From an uncultured Saprospiraceae bacterium (lineage in GTDB: Bacteria > Bacteroidota > Bacteroidia > Chitinophagales > Saprospiraceae), in NCBI GenBank assembly GCA_937930625.1, contig CALHBW010000523.1:1-5007 (forward strand): 5,007 nt of DNA, written 5' to 3'. A program made the translations under genes and the position numbers. How positions within the stretch are numbered: position 1 is the stretch's first letter; each line of letters starts with the position of its first letter. The notes below the pieces were generated by a model. The model did not search any database. It saw only the letters and a program-made list of their open reading frames with translations, and was not told where the DNA came from. This document shows, in pieces, positions 4,921 through 5,007 of the stretch.

Positions 4921-5007
4921 GCTCAAAGCTCAAATTATTGAATTTAAGCCTCTGCTTGACTACTTAATATTTATAAAAATGCGAGTCTTCCCCCCTCGAA
5001 ACACGGC

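Larger units (their letters stand above)
4600..5007. other. Intergenic right end without a recognisable gene
   Basis: No protein family is recognisable over these 408 bases. The stretch holds an operator-like dyad (4672-4688), a plus-strand promoter (4708-4738), a palindrome repeat (4761-4802) overlapping a 53-codon frame, an imperfect hairpin (4872-4918) and a 7-base direct repeat GCTCAAA (4921-4934). One plus-strand frame is free of stops from 4829 to the window edge (about 59 codons) but has no good start. Its first ATG, at 4979, could begin a gene continuing outside. No exact minus-strand TAnnTTTG for xdhC was found. Confidence 0.6.

Noticed and set aside
4960..5007. C-terminal end of a minus-strand gene (AVFRGGKTRIFINIK then stop)
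   Set aside because: Only 15 codons are visible, no family is recognisable, and the overlapping plus-strand frame is also open, so neither can be supported.

Overview
The window looks like a piece of a Bacteroidota chromosome. It is AT-rich and genes lack Shine-Dalgarno sequences. One exact TTTG-N19-TAnnTTTG promoter, the Bacteroidota sigma factor consensus, is present at 4708-4738. No rRNA, tRNA, CRISPR array or intact insertion sequence is visible. The lineage call is inference from these signals and from the style of the proteins.

Layout. Bases 1-62 hold the last 19 codons of a YHS-domain protein. Its stop codon lies inside a large nested palindrome (51-149). A plus-strand run follows: a MocA-type nucleotidyltransferase (163-762), a methyltransferase-like protein with a hydrophobic hairpin near its C-terminus (825-1607), and an orphan PD-(D/E)XK nuclease-like protein (1656-2294). 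A hairpin at 2302-2319 separates this run from a convergent minus-strand pair: xdhC (3466-4557, possibly starting at 4599) followed by moaA (2326-3354). Bases 4600-5007 hold no recognisable gene. They contain an operator-like dyad, a good plus-strand promoter, a second copy of the left-end palindrome, and a 47-base imperfect hairpin.

Function. Three of the five complete genes serve the molybdenum cofactor of xanthine dehydrogenase-type hydroxylases. MoaA starts pterin synthesis from GTP, MocA-type enzymes make the cytidine dinucleotide form of the cofactor, and XdhC-type proteins bind the cofactor and help load it into the enzyme. The hydroxylase subunits are not in the window and may lie just outside it. 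The methyltransferase and the nuclease-like protein have no obvious link to this pathway.

The most unusual content is in the spacers. A 34-base perfect palindrome occurs identically at both ends of the window, about 4.7 kb apart. The xdhC-moaA spacer is built on an 8-base period that places 13 AUGs, each with its own stop, between the two genes on the mRNA strand. Three gene borders carry 15-base tandem duplications, and one of these supplies a doubtful N-terminal extension of XdhC.
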